A DNA stretch of 40,381 nucleotides from Clostridia bacterium (GCA_017452895.1 JAFTLE010000064.1:1-40381); one strand, 5' to 3'. Positions 32,201-39,251 are shown, counted from the stretch's first letter. The notes: generated by a model not told the origin, from the sequence alone. Program-made: numbers and translations.

Positions 32201-32547
32201 GTGATCTTCTGAACCTTACCCTCAGCGTATACGACGGCGATCAGCTGCTGACCTGCCTCATCAAAGGGCTCAACGTCAACAAGCATATCCTTCGTTACGT
32301 TGACGGTCTTGGTCGTACCGTCCGAATATGTAACCTTAATAGTAGCACCTGCGCAGTCAAACGTGTCACCAAGGTCATAGGTAACGGTGTTCGGATGGGA
32401 AGCGATCGAAATGTTTTCCAGCACTACCCCTTCCTCTTCTTCGCCGCACGCGGTGAAAGCAACGACCGTGAGCGCAAAGATCGCCAATGCCAGCACTAAA
32501 AGCTTGACCAACGTGCTGACTTTGTGATTGTTTTTCTGAATTTGCAT
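29212..32547 (-). CDS. Very large lipoprotein, Ig-like domain followed by helical repeats
   Basis: 1111 residues from the ATG at 32547, chosen for GGAGG 6 bases upstream. The signal peptide ends at lipobox FTAC with Cys34, then a short Glu run. Residues about 43-125 are a bacterial Ig-like group 3 domain ('YDLGDTFDCAGATIKVTYSD'). The remaining ~980 residues are acidic, Ala/Asp/Ile-rich helical repeats in which a motif of the type T-Y-D-A-L-Y-x8-A-Q-x-V-x-x-I-D-A-I recurs. It ends in 'NWNAANPNPDDDNETGFPTNP' with no LPXTG or transmembrane anchor, so the N-terminal lipid holds it outside. The in-register reverse strand is open for 889 codons (no TTA, CTA or TCA), pointing to very high expression. 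The LytTR gene and a direct repeat lie just upstream. Confidence 0.85.
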   Translation of the reverse strand: MQIQKNNHKVSTLVKLLVLALAIFALTVVAFTACGEEEEGVVLENISIASHPNTVTYDLGDTFDCAGATIKVTYSDGTTKTVNVTKDMLVDVEPFDEAGQQLIAVVYAEGKVQKITYVIVTVYDQLGADKTNAINSIASYKEDTDPGVKLLYSACVDTINKATDTAAINAAVAEMKAAVEAYKNGKTAALEEVQTAYDAAALKIGGVYLAQADALKAAAELVITNATTLVDVQTALGDYKITLDMVVAEDEAIWDLREVKTAAIEKMWAAYIDAYGAKEHYYAPQQYKALEAAVAVAQGRIELAPYFTEADGDVIIDELLDELEDYDDYIDWAYQKWAEIGHVMYRPAGAANFDEDSWKKIDAAIDALLTALNNIDGTNYTSLAGIVATDGVAYTSLIAYDEDVAPAVNVIDELNEDVERYDQLHAAYDDAVAVDGVATKLLGLLAAIGGEADIKLNDIDAIEEALKEYIAWLIEYEMLTLNAGINLNDAAYVAILDTVLNSDKTLYEYVETATEDIHNSRDKMIGEAYTELNDIVVVYLGLLETVRLDAEEVIAAIDAIATKQKLAKRSLIEAAEAKYEIWAEKYGISDVTLDPANPNDLGTVPTLSANAFVENVIIAKLAGSYIVTNYTTMIDERATYDALYAEAYIAAQNVLGKIDAIDGVLADTDNDPATPAVVVLNSGATILDAKTAYEAWANLYEIIAAADDPDTTEVETYLNMEYTVIDEENKEDETFIDTYDALKAYFDTYDALYKQAVADAQAIVDLINAIGTVKYDTAPGEAIDSLAAIVAAEDALADFLANALYVSDGYVATDLIDAIDADALDTLEAARTKYDKLVADAKAINDEIARIAALPASYTLRADIDAVAAAIAQFKIDNSEITTPLNLASFEALHETIYVQVFHTHMINGSEYVSATVTMFLSIIPDNSKYIAVRTAINEIGNKYKGILERAAYDYATDDLDEKIEELYLIVDEAINVLFLYEMQAGYMAVTEEAIAQCPAIADDANALMAAEIAKVQTILDAYAASVKIDATVNPYIMNRAQGYETLPIYLEATNPLFLYVVDAYGVDDPTAAFNVAFDAYQTALEELIFNWNAANPNPDDDNETGFPTNP

Positions 32548-32583
32548 ACTAACCTCCATGCATTTTTAAGATTGGATAACTGT

Positions 32584-32589
32584 ATTTTA
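32584..32589 (-). promoter_or_regulatory. Probable -10 box of the giant lipoprotein gene
   Basis: TAAAAT on the minus strand, 37 bases before the ATG. There is no good -35 hexamer 16-18 bases upstream, which is typical of promoters needing an activator. Confidence 0.45.
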
Positions 32590-32620
32590 CAATACTACGA
32601 GAAAATATTCATCTGTTTTT

Positions 32621-32652
32621 GTATGAATGGGAATTATTTCGTATGAATGGGA
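32621..32652. promoter_or_regulatory. Direct repeat GTATGAATGGGA x2, period 20 bp
   Basis: Identical 12-mers at 32621-32632 and 32641-32652. LytTR regulators bind two direct repeats about one to two helical turns apart, just upstream of a weak -35. The position relative to the -10 at 32584-32589 (about -50 and -70 from the start) fits. Presumed target of the regulator at 32768-33472. Confidence 0.65.
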
Positions 32653-32696
32653 TGCCTGCTCTGAATAGTTCTACAATTATTGGGCAAGGCGGATTC

Positions 32697-32729
32697 TTTT
32701 TCCTGCCATTTTTCCATCCACAGGAAAAA
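32697..32729 (-). terminator. Weak hairpin after the LytTR gene
   Basis: TTTTTCCTG and CAGGAAAAA pair around a 15-base loop; no T-run follows on the minus strand, so termination would be partial. Confidence 0.35.
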
Positions 32730-32767
32730 GAGGAAAAGGAAGGGGCTTTACGGGGTCGGGATCTTGA

Positions 32768-33472
32768 TCACGTGTGGTAAGCGGAGAGGATCTCCTTCGC
32801 CTCGACGTATCGGTTTTTGGCAACCGCCACGCGCTCCTGGTTGTCAAGCACGAAGCTGTACCTGTTCACCGAGGTCACGTAGCGCAGGTTAACGATGTAG
32901 CTGCGGTGGGAGCGGTAGAACTCTCCGTCGGGCAGCTCGGACAGCACGCCCGCAAGCGAGCCCGTGCATACGAGGGTTGCAGTACGCGTATGTACGTCAA
33001 GCTCGGTACGGAATACTTCAATGTAGTATATGTCCTCCGCACGCACGACGACCGTACCGCCGCTCTCCAGCTTCAGGGTGACCGAGGGGGTCTTACCGAG
33101 CTTTGAGAGCAGATAGCCGAACACCTCACGCAGACGGCGCGACGAAACGGGGCGGACGAGGTAGGAGAGCGGATAGGTCTCGTAGGCCTCCAGCGCGTGC
33201 GCGCCACTGCGCGCGATGAAGATCAGCTCACCCTTATAGCCCTGCTGACGCATCCGCTTTGCAAAATCAAGCCCCGTCGTCCCGCCGCCAAGCTCGGGAT
33301 CAAGGATCACCAGCTGGAAGGTCCGCTTCTGAAGCTGCTCGCCAAGCTGACGCAGTCCGCGGAAGGTTTCAATGTTCAGCTCGCGGTTGCGCTTCGCCGC
33401 GAACTCGCGCAGCTGTCCTGCGATCTCCTCGGCTCCGTGCAGGGTGGCGTCACAAATTGCAATACGAATCAT
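32768..33472 (-). CDS. LytTR-family response regulator with degenerate receiver
   Basis: 234 residues. The N-terminal receiver (1-120) keeps the phospho-acceptor Asp58 ('LVILDPEL') and a Ser89 switch residue, but the acidic pair at the start reads Asp8-Ala9 ('ICDATLHG') instead of Asp-Asp and the usual Lys is Arg107 ('YLVRPVS'). The LytTR DNA-binding domain covers about 128-232 ('AEDIYYIEVFRTELDVHTRT', 'YRSHRSYIVNLRYVTSVNRY', 'VAVAKNRYVEAKEIL'). No histidine kinase gene is nearby. It starts 11 bases after the phosphoesterase stop, with AGAGG before the ATG. Likely target: the repeat at 32621-32652 upstream of the giant lipoprotein. Confidence 0.9.
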   Translation of the reverse strand: MIRIAICDATLHGAEEIAGQLREFAAKRNRELNIETFRGLRQLGEQLQKRTFQLVILDPELGGGTTGLDFAKRMRQQGYKGELIFIARSGAHALEAYETYPLSYLVRPVSSRRLREVFGYLLSKLGKTPSVTLKLESGGTVVVRAEDIYYIEVFRTELDVHTRTATLVCTGSLAGVLSELPDGEFYRSHRSYIVNLRYVTSVNRYSFVLDNQERVAVAKNRYVEAKEILSAYHT

Positions 33473-33483
33473 ATGACCTCTTA

Positions 33484-34617
33484 TTATATAATGGTAATAT
33501 CCCGGTTCTCAAGCGCCGCAAGCCCGACGCGGAGCGCGTCTGCCGCCGCCGCGCGTTCCTCAGGCGTTCCGCCCGAAAGACGTGGCAGGAGCGTGCGGTA
33601 AAGCTCGCCCTTCACCGTCATATCGCGTTCCAGATACGCGCAGTTGTAGGTCGGCGTCGTCATATCCTGTATATCCAGACTGTAAACGCCGAACTCCTCA
33701 GCAGAAAGCTGGGGCAGGACGAAGTCGGTCGGCAGCTCACCCATCAGGCGGATGCGGAGCGTGGTCTCCTCCCCATAGCCGTGCGCGGAGATGGCGGCGG
33801 TGAGCTTCGCCAAGACGTCCTTCTCCTCGGCGCAGCCCGTGATATCAATCTGCAGCGTTTCGTAACGGCGCTTGCCGAACAGGATCCGCTCACTCCTCAG
33901 CCGCCACGCGTCGCCGTCCTTCGTTGCCTCGATCAGATTGACACCGCCGATGCCAGGCTCGTCGAAGCTGCGTCCCTCAAGACAGCCGCAATACGCGCAA
34001 AGGGTCTCGCCAAGCCTCGTCCCCTCACTGTACTTATGAATATGACCGAGGGCGGCGTAGTGTGCGCCGAAGCCCGCGATATCCTCCCCCGTTACGGGAC
34101 AGCAGTCGGAGAGAACGTTGTCAAGGAAGGCGTGACCGCAGATAAGATTCAGGCGGCCCGCATCCTCCACCCTTTTCCCCGCCAGGGGTGAAAAGCTGTG
34201 CGTCTTTCGCAAAAACGCCCAGCCGTAGACCGATATCGACAGATCGGCAAGGTCGAAGCGCGCAAGCCCCTCCTCCTTGAAGATGTGAACGTTTTCGGGA
34301 AGCCGCCCCGTGGCGTAGACCGAGCGCATCGTGTACGGGTCGTGGTTGCCGGGGCTGATCACGAACTGCGTAGGCGCGCACGCGGCGATCTCACGCCTGA
34401 GCGTTTCGATCGTGGAGCCCGTGGCAAAGTCGCTGTCAAAAAGGTCGCCGCTGATCAGCACCAGCGGGATCGCCTTATCCCTGACGTAACGCATTACGCC
34501 AAGAAAGGTCTCTCGCAGCTCCGCACGGCGCCTCTCACTCTTTTCGACCGAGAGCCGCGAGAAGGGACTGTCCAGATGGATATCCCCGCAATGCAGAATT
34601 TGAATCGTTTGTTCCAT
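33484..34617 (-). CDS. YhaO/SbcD-like metallophosphoesterase (DNA repair nuclease subunit)
   Basis: 377 residues. The calcineurin-like core has all metal-binding motifs: 'HCGDIHLDSPF' (DXH), 'ISGDLFDSD' (GDXXD), 'VISPGNHDPY' (GNHD), 'LICGHAF' and 'AALGHIHKY' (GHXH). The start 'ILHCGDIHLDSPFSRL' is YhaO-type rather than SbcD-type. B. subtilis YhaO pairs with the SMC-like ATPase YhaN; no such gene lies beside it here. A C-terminal cap region follows about residue 270. It has its own promoter and is followed by the LytTR gene. Confidence 0.9.
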   Translation of the reverse strand: MEQTIQILHCGDIHLDSPFSRLSVEKSERRRAELRETFLGVMRYVRDKAIPLVLISGDLFDSDFATGSTIETLRREIAACAPTQFVISPGNHDPYTMRSVYATGRLPENVHIFKEEGLARFDLADLSISVYGWAFLRKTHSFSPLAGKRVEDAGRLNLICGHAFLDNVLSDCCPVTGEDIAGFGAHYAALGHIHKYSEGTRLGETLCAYCGCLEGRSFDEPGIGGVNLIEATKDGDAWRLRSERILFGKRRYETLQIDITGCAEEKDVLAKLTAAISAHGYGEETTLRIRLMGELPTDFVLPQLSAEEFGVYSLDIQDMTTPTYNCAYLERDMTVKGELYRTLLPRLSGGTPEERAAAADALRVGLAALENRDITII

Positions 34618-34662
34618 GTATTCTTTCCTTTGTTAAAAAAGAATTTTTCGTTTCTTATAATA

Positions 34663-34691
34663 ATTGTACCACTTTCGACCGATAAATGCAA
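34663..34691 (-). promoter_or_regulatory. Promoter of the phosphoesterase-LytTR operon
   Basis: Minus strand: TTGCAT (34691-34686), 17-base spacer, TACAAT (34668-34663). Confidence 0.78.
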
Positions 34692-34720
34692 GACGTTGCA
34701 AAAAATATCTTTTCTCACCC

Positions 34721-34749
34721 TTGATTTACTTCAAAATCTTTGTTATAAT
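34721..34749 (+). promoter_or_regulatory. Promoter of the methyltransferase gene
   Basis: TTGATT (34721-34726), 17-base spacer, TATAAT (34744-34749). The start near 34756 rules out translation from the ATG at 34754, supporting the ATG at 34796. Confidence 0.78.
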
Positions 34750-34795
34750 AAATATGAAAAATGACCGCGCGATTTTCTGCGATGAAGGAGCTGCT

Positions 34796-36316
34796 ATGTT
34801 AAATCTTGCCGTTCGGAATACAAGAAAGCTGATCCGGGAGAAATCAAAGACCGAGAATATCCGCCTCGGCCGTCTTTTCACGAAGAAGAAGACCGCCGCC
34901 TGGATGGCGAATATGATGGACACCGTCGGGCGAGAGACCGTCACGGTCCTCGACCCCGGCGCGGGCACGGGCATCCTTTCTGCCGCCGCCGTCGAGCGCA
35001 TCTGCACGATGAAGGGGGTAAGAGAGATCCGCCTGACCTGCTACGAGAACGATCCCGTCTTTCTGCCGATGCTTGAAAACAATCTGCTCCGCATTCGCAA
35101 AAAATGCCGTCACGATTACGGGATAAAGCTCGTTTACTCGGTCCACAACGACGATTTTCTCCTGGCGATGCGTGATGTGAATCTGCACACGCTTTTCGCG
35201 CCCGAGCTTTATTCCTACGATTATATTATTACCAACCCGCCGAAGGAGCTTTGCCGAAAGGATTCCGAAGCGGCATCCTGCATGCCCGCGATCTTCACGG
35301 GCGCGATGGATCTTTCCTTTTTGTTTGCCGCCCTCTCGGTCTGCGCGATGAACAGCGGCGGTCAGCTGATCGCTCTGCTCCCCTCCACGGTATCGACCGC
35401 AAGCTATCTTGCGAAGTACCGCCGCTATATGGCGGAGTCGACCGCAATCGAGCGTGTGCATCTGTTTCTCAACCGGGCGAAGGATGAGAAGCACACCGAA
35501 ACACTTCGCAAAAATATGATCATCAAATACGTTAAGAGCGAAAAGACGCCCGAATTCGTCCGCATCTCGACCTGTCACGGTGACGAGGTGGGGGATGACG
35601 TGCGGATCCTGCCGCCGCTTCCCTACGAATTCGTCGTGCGCGGCGAGAGCAAGACGCTGCTTTTGCCAAAGTCGCGGCGTGAGCTTGATATCCTCTATTT
35701 CGTGAACGGTCTGCCCGCAACGGTGTCCTCGCTCGGGCTGAAGCTCCGTAACGGCTTGACGCTTGAATCGCGCTATCCCGATATGGTGCGCGACGTTCCC
35801 GAGCCCGGGACGGTGCCGCTGATCCATCCGCGCGCCATTGCAGACGGACAGGTCTCGCTCGCGAGGAATACGAAGTCCTCGTATCTCTTCCCGACAATCC
35901 CGTCGCTCGTGCAAAAAAACCGCAACCTGCTTCTGATCAAGCGCGTGCCCGCGAAATCCGAGGGGCGGCATCTCGTTTGCGCAGTCTACCTCGCCTCGCA
36001 GTTCCCGCGCTACAAGTACATCAGCACGCACAATAAGCTGCTTTATATCGACTATGCGGACGATCAAAAGGAAATGTCCGCGCAGTTCCTCCACGGGCTT
36101 TACGCCGTTCTCTCCTCGACGCTTTACGAAAATTATTTTTCGATCGTCTCGTCCTCAAAGCAGGTAAGCATCTCGGATTACGCCGACCTCCCCTTGCCTG
36201 AGGAGCGGATCATCACGGCGATCGGCGCAAATCTGATGATGACGCGCACCTTCAGCCGCAAGGCGTGTGACGCGCTCGCAAGCAGCTTTTTGCGGATTCC
36301 TGAGGAAGTTAAATAA
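34796..36316 (+). CDS. Orphan Eco57I-like DNA adenine methyltransferase, altered motif IV
   Basis: 506 residues from the ATG at 34796 (AAGGAG 5 bases upstream). 'IRLGRLFTKKKTAAWMANMM' is the usual lead-in of Eco57I/type IIG methyltransferases; SAM motif I is 'VLDPGAGTGILSAAAVERI' (Asp53). Motif IV, normally NPPY or NPPF, reads Asn147-Pro-Pro-Lys150 ('YIITNPPKELCRK'), losing the aromatic residue that stacks on the flipped adenine. The C-terminal half (about 290-500) has the shape of a target-recognition domain ('KLRNGLTLESRYPDMVRD', 'SSTLYENYFSIVSSSKQVSI'). No nuclease or specificity gene is next to it. It may be an inactive or atypical modification enzyme. Confidence 0.8.
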   Translation: MLNLAVRNTRKLIREKSKTENIRLGRLFTKKKTAAWMANMMDTVGRETVTVLDPGAGTGILSAAAVERICTMKGVREIRLTCYENDPVFLPMLENNLLRIRKKCRHDYGIKLVYSVHNDDFLLAMRDVNLHTLFAPELYSYDYIITNPPKELCRKDSEAASCMPAIFTGAMDLSFLFAALSVCAMNSGGQLIALLPSTVSTASYLAKYRRYMAESTAIERVHLFLNRAKDEKHTETLRKNMIIKYVKSEKTPEFVRISTCHGDEVGDDVRILPPLPYEFVVRGESKTLLLPKSRRELDILYFVNGLPATVSSLGLKLRNGLTLESRYPDMVRDVPEPGTVPLIHPRAIADGQVSLARNTKSSYLFPTIPSLVQKNRNLLLIKRVPAKSEGRHLVCAVYLASQFPRYKYISTHNKLLYIDYADDQKEMSAQFLHGLYAVLSSTLYENYFSIVSSSKQVSISDYADLPLPEERIITAIGANLMMTRTFSRKACDALASSFLRIPEEVK

Positions 36317-36331
36317 TTTTTGAAAAACCTA

Positions 36332-36360
36332 TTGCATTTTTCATCTTGTTGTGCTACAAT
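36332..36360 (+). promoter_or_regulatory. secG: Promoter of secG
   Basis: TTGCAT (36332-36337), 17-base spacer, TACAAT (36355-36360), giving a leader of about 70 bases with a small palindrome GGATCC-TCG-GGATCC. Confidence 0.75.
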
Positions 36361-36435
36361 AGATGCACTGTGTTTTGAAAGCGTGCTTTCAGTCTATTTT
36401 AGAAAGGATAGGATCCTCGGGATCCGGATGAAAAA

Positions 36436-36729
36436 ATGATTGCTCTTATGATCGCTCTGCTTGTTTGCGGCGTATTTCTCGTGATTGCCGTATTGATGCA
36501 GCATGGCAAATCCCACGGTCTGTCCGGCACCATCGCCGGCGGCGCTGAAACCTTCTTCGGCAAGGATAAGGGATCGAAGATCGACAAGGTTCTCTCAAAG
36601 CTCACCACGATCATCGGTATCGTGTTCGTCGTTCTCGTCCTTCTCGTATACCTTTTGAATCCCAACTATACTCCCTCGAACAAGTATACGCAGGGTATGG
36701 GAATTCCTTCCACCTCGTCCGTTGAATAA
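36436..36729 (+). CDS. secG: Preprotein translocase subunit SecG
   Basis: 97 residues. Two transmembrane helices ('MIALMIALLVCGVFLVIAVL' and 'LTTIIGIVFVVLVLLVYLLN') flank the conserved loop 'GTIAGGAETFFGKDKGSKID', the SecG hallmark. It is the accessory membrane subunit of the SecYEG channel. secG-rnr is a standard Bacillota order, but here a terminator separates the two. Confidence 0.95.
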   Translation: MIALMIALLVCGVFLVIAVLMQHGKSHGLSGTIAGGAETFFGKDKGSKIDKVLSKLTTIIGIVFVVLVLLVYLLNPNYTPSNKYTQGMGIPSTSSVE

Positions 36730-36735
36730 AAACGC

Positions 36736-36763
36736 AAGCCACGGGAAAAATCCCGTGGCTTTT
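36736..36763 (+). terminator. Terminator of secG
   Basis: AAGCCACGGGA, AAAA, TCCCGTGGCTT then TT: perfect 11-base arms. rnr, 24 bases on, would need read-through or a promoter inside this stretch; none is clear. Confidence 0.85.
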
Positions 36764-36786
36764 AATTTAATTTTGAAAGAAGTATT

Positions 36787-38790
36787 ATGAAGAAAAAGAA
36801 AGATTTCCGAAAATTTGCGCGGGCATCGGCGCGGCGGCAAGCACCCCGCCGCACGCCCGCACCGAAGAAAAACAAAACGCATGCCGCCGTCACGGTCAAC
36901 GCAGTCTTTTGCGGCACGCGCTACGGCTACGGCTTTGCCGAGGTCGAGGGGCGTGGGGAGGATCTGTTTATTCCCGAACGCAAAACGGGGGGTGCAATGC
37001 ACGGCGACCGCATCCGCGTACGCTTTACGCCGCAGTATGAGGGACGGCAGGAGGGTGAGGTCGTTGCGATCACAGAATACGCGCACACCACGCTCGTCGG
37101 TATTCTTGCGGCGGAGGAGACGATCTTCCGTCGCCGCCGCGTCCGCCGTTATTTCGTGATCCCCGACAATCCGCATTTTGGGGAGGCGTATCCTGCCGTT
37201 TACCAAAGCGGCTATCGGGTCGGGCATAAGGTCGAGGTGTCGCTCGGCCGTGACGGCGAGAGCGCGGGCACGCTTTTGCGTGACTTTGGCGATGCCGAGT
37301 CGCGCGGGGCGAATTACGGCGCGATCCTTTCGGAAAACGGGATCGAGACCGAATTCACGGAGGATGCCCTGCGGGAGGCGGAGCTTGCGGCAAGCACGCC
37401 GCTCTCGGAGGCGGGACGCACCCGCGTGCGCGACGTCGTCTTTACGATTGACGGGGCGGATGCGAAGGATCTTGACGACGCGATCTCGCTTCGCCGTGTG
37501 AAGGGCGGGTATCTGCTCGGCGTGCATATTGCCGACGTGTCCGAGTACGTGAAGCCGAAGGGCGAGCTTGATGCCGCCGCGCACGCGCGGGGAACGAGCG
37601 TTTACTTTACCGATAAGGTCGTGCCGATGCTGCCGCCCGCCCTCTCGAACGGTGCCTGCTCTCTGAATGCGGGTGAGGATAAATACGCTCTGAGTGCGAC
37701 GGTACAGCTTGATCAAAGCGGGAAGATCGTCGATTGCCGCATTGAAAAAAGCATTCTCCGCTCGCGCGTGCGCGGCGTTTATTCCGAGGTCAACGACCTG
37801 CTTGAAAACCGAGAGGCCTCTGCCTTCTACGAAAAGTATAAGGGGGTCTATCCGACGCTTCTTGAGATGACAGAGCTTTATCTGATCCTTGACCGCCGCT
37901 CCCGCGCGCGCGGCGCAATGGAGCTTGACCGCGCTGAGGCAAGGATCCTGCTGGACGAATCGGGTGAGCCTGTCGAGATCGTCGCGCGGGAGCGCGGGGT
38001 TGCCGAAAAAATGATCGAGCAATTTATGCTCGCGGCAAACGAGGCTGTCGCCACCCGTATGCACGCCCTGACCGTTCCCTGCGTCTACCGTGTGCACGAG
38101 GAGCCGTCGCCCGACCGTCTACGTGAATTCGTGACCTTCGCGCACAACCTTGATTTCGACACGCGCCCCTTTAGCGAGCGGCGCCCAACGGGGCGGGATT
38201 TTTCGGATTTACTGGATACGGCACGGGAGCGCGGGATCGGCGATGCGCTGTCCTACACCGTCCTTCGCACGATGGCGAAGGCAAAGTACAGTGCCGCCGC
38301 GCATCCGCATTTCGGGCTCGGCATTCCGCTTTACTGCCACTTTACCTCGCCGATCCGCCGTCTTTCCGACCTTGTGACGCACCGCATCATCAAGGCGGTC
38401 CTGCTTGACGGCGAGCCTGCCAAGAGGTACGAGTCCGCCGCGCGGCGTGCCGCCGATGCGGCGACCGAGGGCGAGCTGCGCGCCCTTGCCGCGGAGCGCG
38501 GGATCGACGCGCTTTACAAAACCGTCTATATGACGCGGCATATCGGCGAGGAATTTGACGCCGTCATCAGCTCGGTCACGTCCTTCGGCATCTTCGCCGA
38601 GCTTCAGAACACCTGCGAGGGGTTGATCCCGCTCTCCTCACTCGACGGCGCATTCGTCTTTGACGAGCGCAATCTGTCGGTGCATAGCGGACGGACGGTC
38701 TACCGCCTTGGTGACCGCATCCGCGTCCGCGTGGTGGACGCCGACGTCCCCTCGCGCCGCGTGCGCTTTGCGATCGTAGCGCAAAAATAA
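36787..38790 (+). CDS. rnr: Ribonuclease R
   Basis: 667 residues. A basic N-terminus (1-32) is followed by an OB cold-shock domain (34-100, 'YGYGFAEVEGRGEDLFIPER'), a second OB region, and the RNB catalytic domain (about 209-540) with 'TIDGADAKDLDDAISL' (221-235), whose four Asp residues bind the catalytic magnesium, and 'CHFTSPIRRLSDLVTHRIIK'. An S1 domain (about 583-660, 'FDAVISSVTSFGIFAELQNT') ends the protein. It degrades structured RNA 3'-5'. In most Bacillota smpB follows; here the next gene is a convergent XRE regulator. Confidence 0.97.
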   Translation: MKKKKDFRKFARASARRQAPRRTPAPKKNKTHAAVTVNAVFCGTRYGYGFAEVEGRGEDLFIPERKTGGAMHGDRIRVRFTPQYEGRQEGEVVAITEYAHTTLVGILAAEETIFRRRRVRRYFVIPDNPHFGEAYPAVYQSGYRVGHKVEVSLGRDGESAGTLLRDFGDAESRGANYGAILSENGIETEFTEDALREAELAASTPLSEAGRTRVRDVVFTIDGADAKDLDDAISLRRVKGGYLLGVHIADVSEYVKPKGELDAAAHARGTSVYFTDKVVPMLPPALSNGACSLNAGEDKYALSATVQLDQSGKIVDCRIEKSILRSRVRGVYSEVNDLLENREASAFYEKYKGVYPTLLEMTELYLILDRRSRARGAMELDRAEARILLDESGEPVEIVARERGVAEKMIEQFMLAANEAVATRMHALTVPCVYRVHEEPSPDRLREFVTFAHNLDFDTRPFSERRPTGRDFSDLLDTARERGIGDALSYTVLRTMAKAKYSAAAHPHFGLGIPLYCHFTSPIRRLSDLVTHRIIKAVLLDGEPAKRYESAARRAADAATEGELRALAAERGIDALYKTVYMTRHIGEEFDAVISSVTSFGIFAELQNTCEGLIPLSSLDGAFVFDERNLSVHSGRTVYRLGDRIRVRVVDADVPSRRVRFAIVAQK

Positions 38791-38799
38791 AAACATGAC

Positions 38800-38837
38800 A
38801 AAAAAGCTGTCTCAAAGCACTTGAGACAGCTTTTTTT
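38800..38837. terminator. Terminator between rnr and the convergent XRE gene
   Basis: A6-GCTGTCTCAA, AGCAC, TTGAGACAGC-T7. Works in both directions. Confidence 0.87.
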
Positions 38838-38850
38838 GATTTATGACATT

Positions 38851-39135
38851 CTAACGCTTCAGACAATCGATCAGACGCAAAACGATCTCGCGTTCCTCGT
38901 TCTTCAAATCGGTGATGTCAACCGTCAGCCTGTCACTTGATGCCAAAAGATAATCCGCATTGACGTGAAATATCTTGGTCATTTCAACGATGTTTTGAAG
39001 GGATGGAGAGGACAGGGACATTTCCCAGGAATTCACTGCACTGCGCGAAATACCTAATCTCTGTGCCAGATCGGTCTGCGTCATACCCACCTTGTCGCGC
39101 AAATATTTGATCCTGTCAGCAATATTCAAAATCAT
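38851..39135 (-). CDS. Small XRE-family regulator
   Basis: 94 residues. Helix-turn-helix over residues 8-62 ('VGMTQTDLAQRLGISRSAVN' and 'SWEMSLSSPSLQNIVEMTKI'), then 'FHVNADYLLASSDRLTVDIT', typical of short chromosomal or phage-like repressors, and a C-terminal helix that may dimerise. AAGGGGAACGGT precedes the ATG. It diverges from the repeat-rich lipoprotein gene, and a perfect 16-bp palindrome lies between their promoters, so it probably represses both. Confidence 0.88.
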   Translation of the reverse strand: MILNIADRIKYLRDKVGMTQTDLAQRLGISRSAVNSWEMSLSSPSLQNIVEMTKIFHVNADYLLASSDRLTVDITDLKNEEREIVLRLIDCLKR

Positions 39136-39194
39136 ACCGTTCCCCTTTCTTTTTTCTACACTATATATCTTACCCGATTATTTTATAGCAAAAA

Positions 39195-39210
39195 TTATCA
39201 TTAATGATAA
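39195..39210. promoter_or_regulatory. Perfect palindrome TTATCATTAATGATAA, likely operator
   Basis: All 16 bases are self-complementary. It lies 8 bp before the -35 of the lipoprotein promoter and overlaps the likely -35 (TTATCA) of the leftward XRE promoter, whose -10 would be TATAAA near 39187-39182. A protein bound here would affect both. Confidence 0.72.
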
Positions 39211-39217
39211 ATAATAC

Positions 39218-39246
39218 TTGACAAAACATTTTTTACATGCTATAAT
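39218..39246 (+). promoter_or_regulatory. Perfect consensus promoter of the repeat-rich lipoprotein
   Basis: TTGACA (39218-39223), 17-base spacer, TATAAT (39241-39246). The start near 39253 gives a leader of about 158 bases. Confidence 0.87.
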
Positions 39247-39251
39247 TGCCT

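Noticed and set aside
29833..32499. An 888-residue open frame on the plus strand opposite the giant lipoprotein gene
   Set aside because: It is in register with the sense codons and exists only because the sense gene avoids TTA, CTA and TCA. Its composition (many Cys, Val, Ser, Asp with no domain) is not protein-like, and it has no sensible start region.
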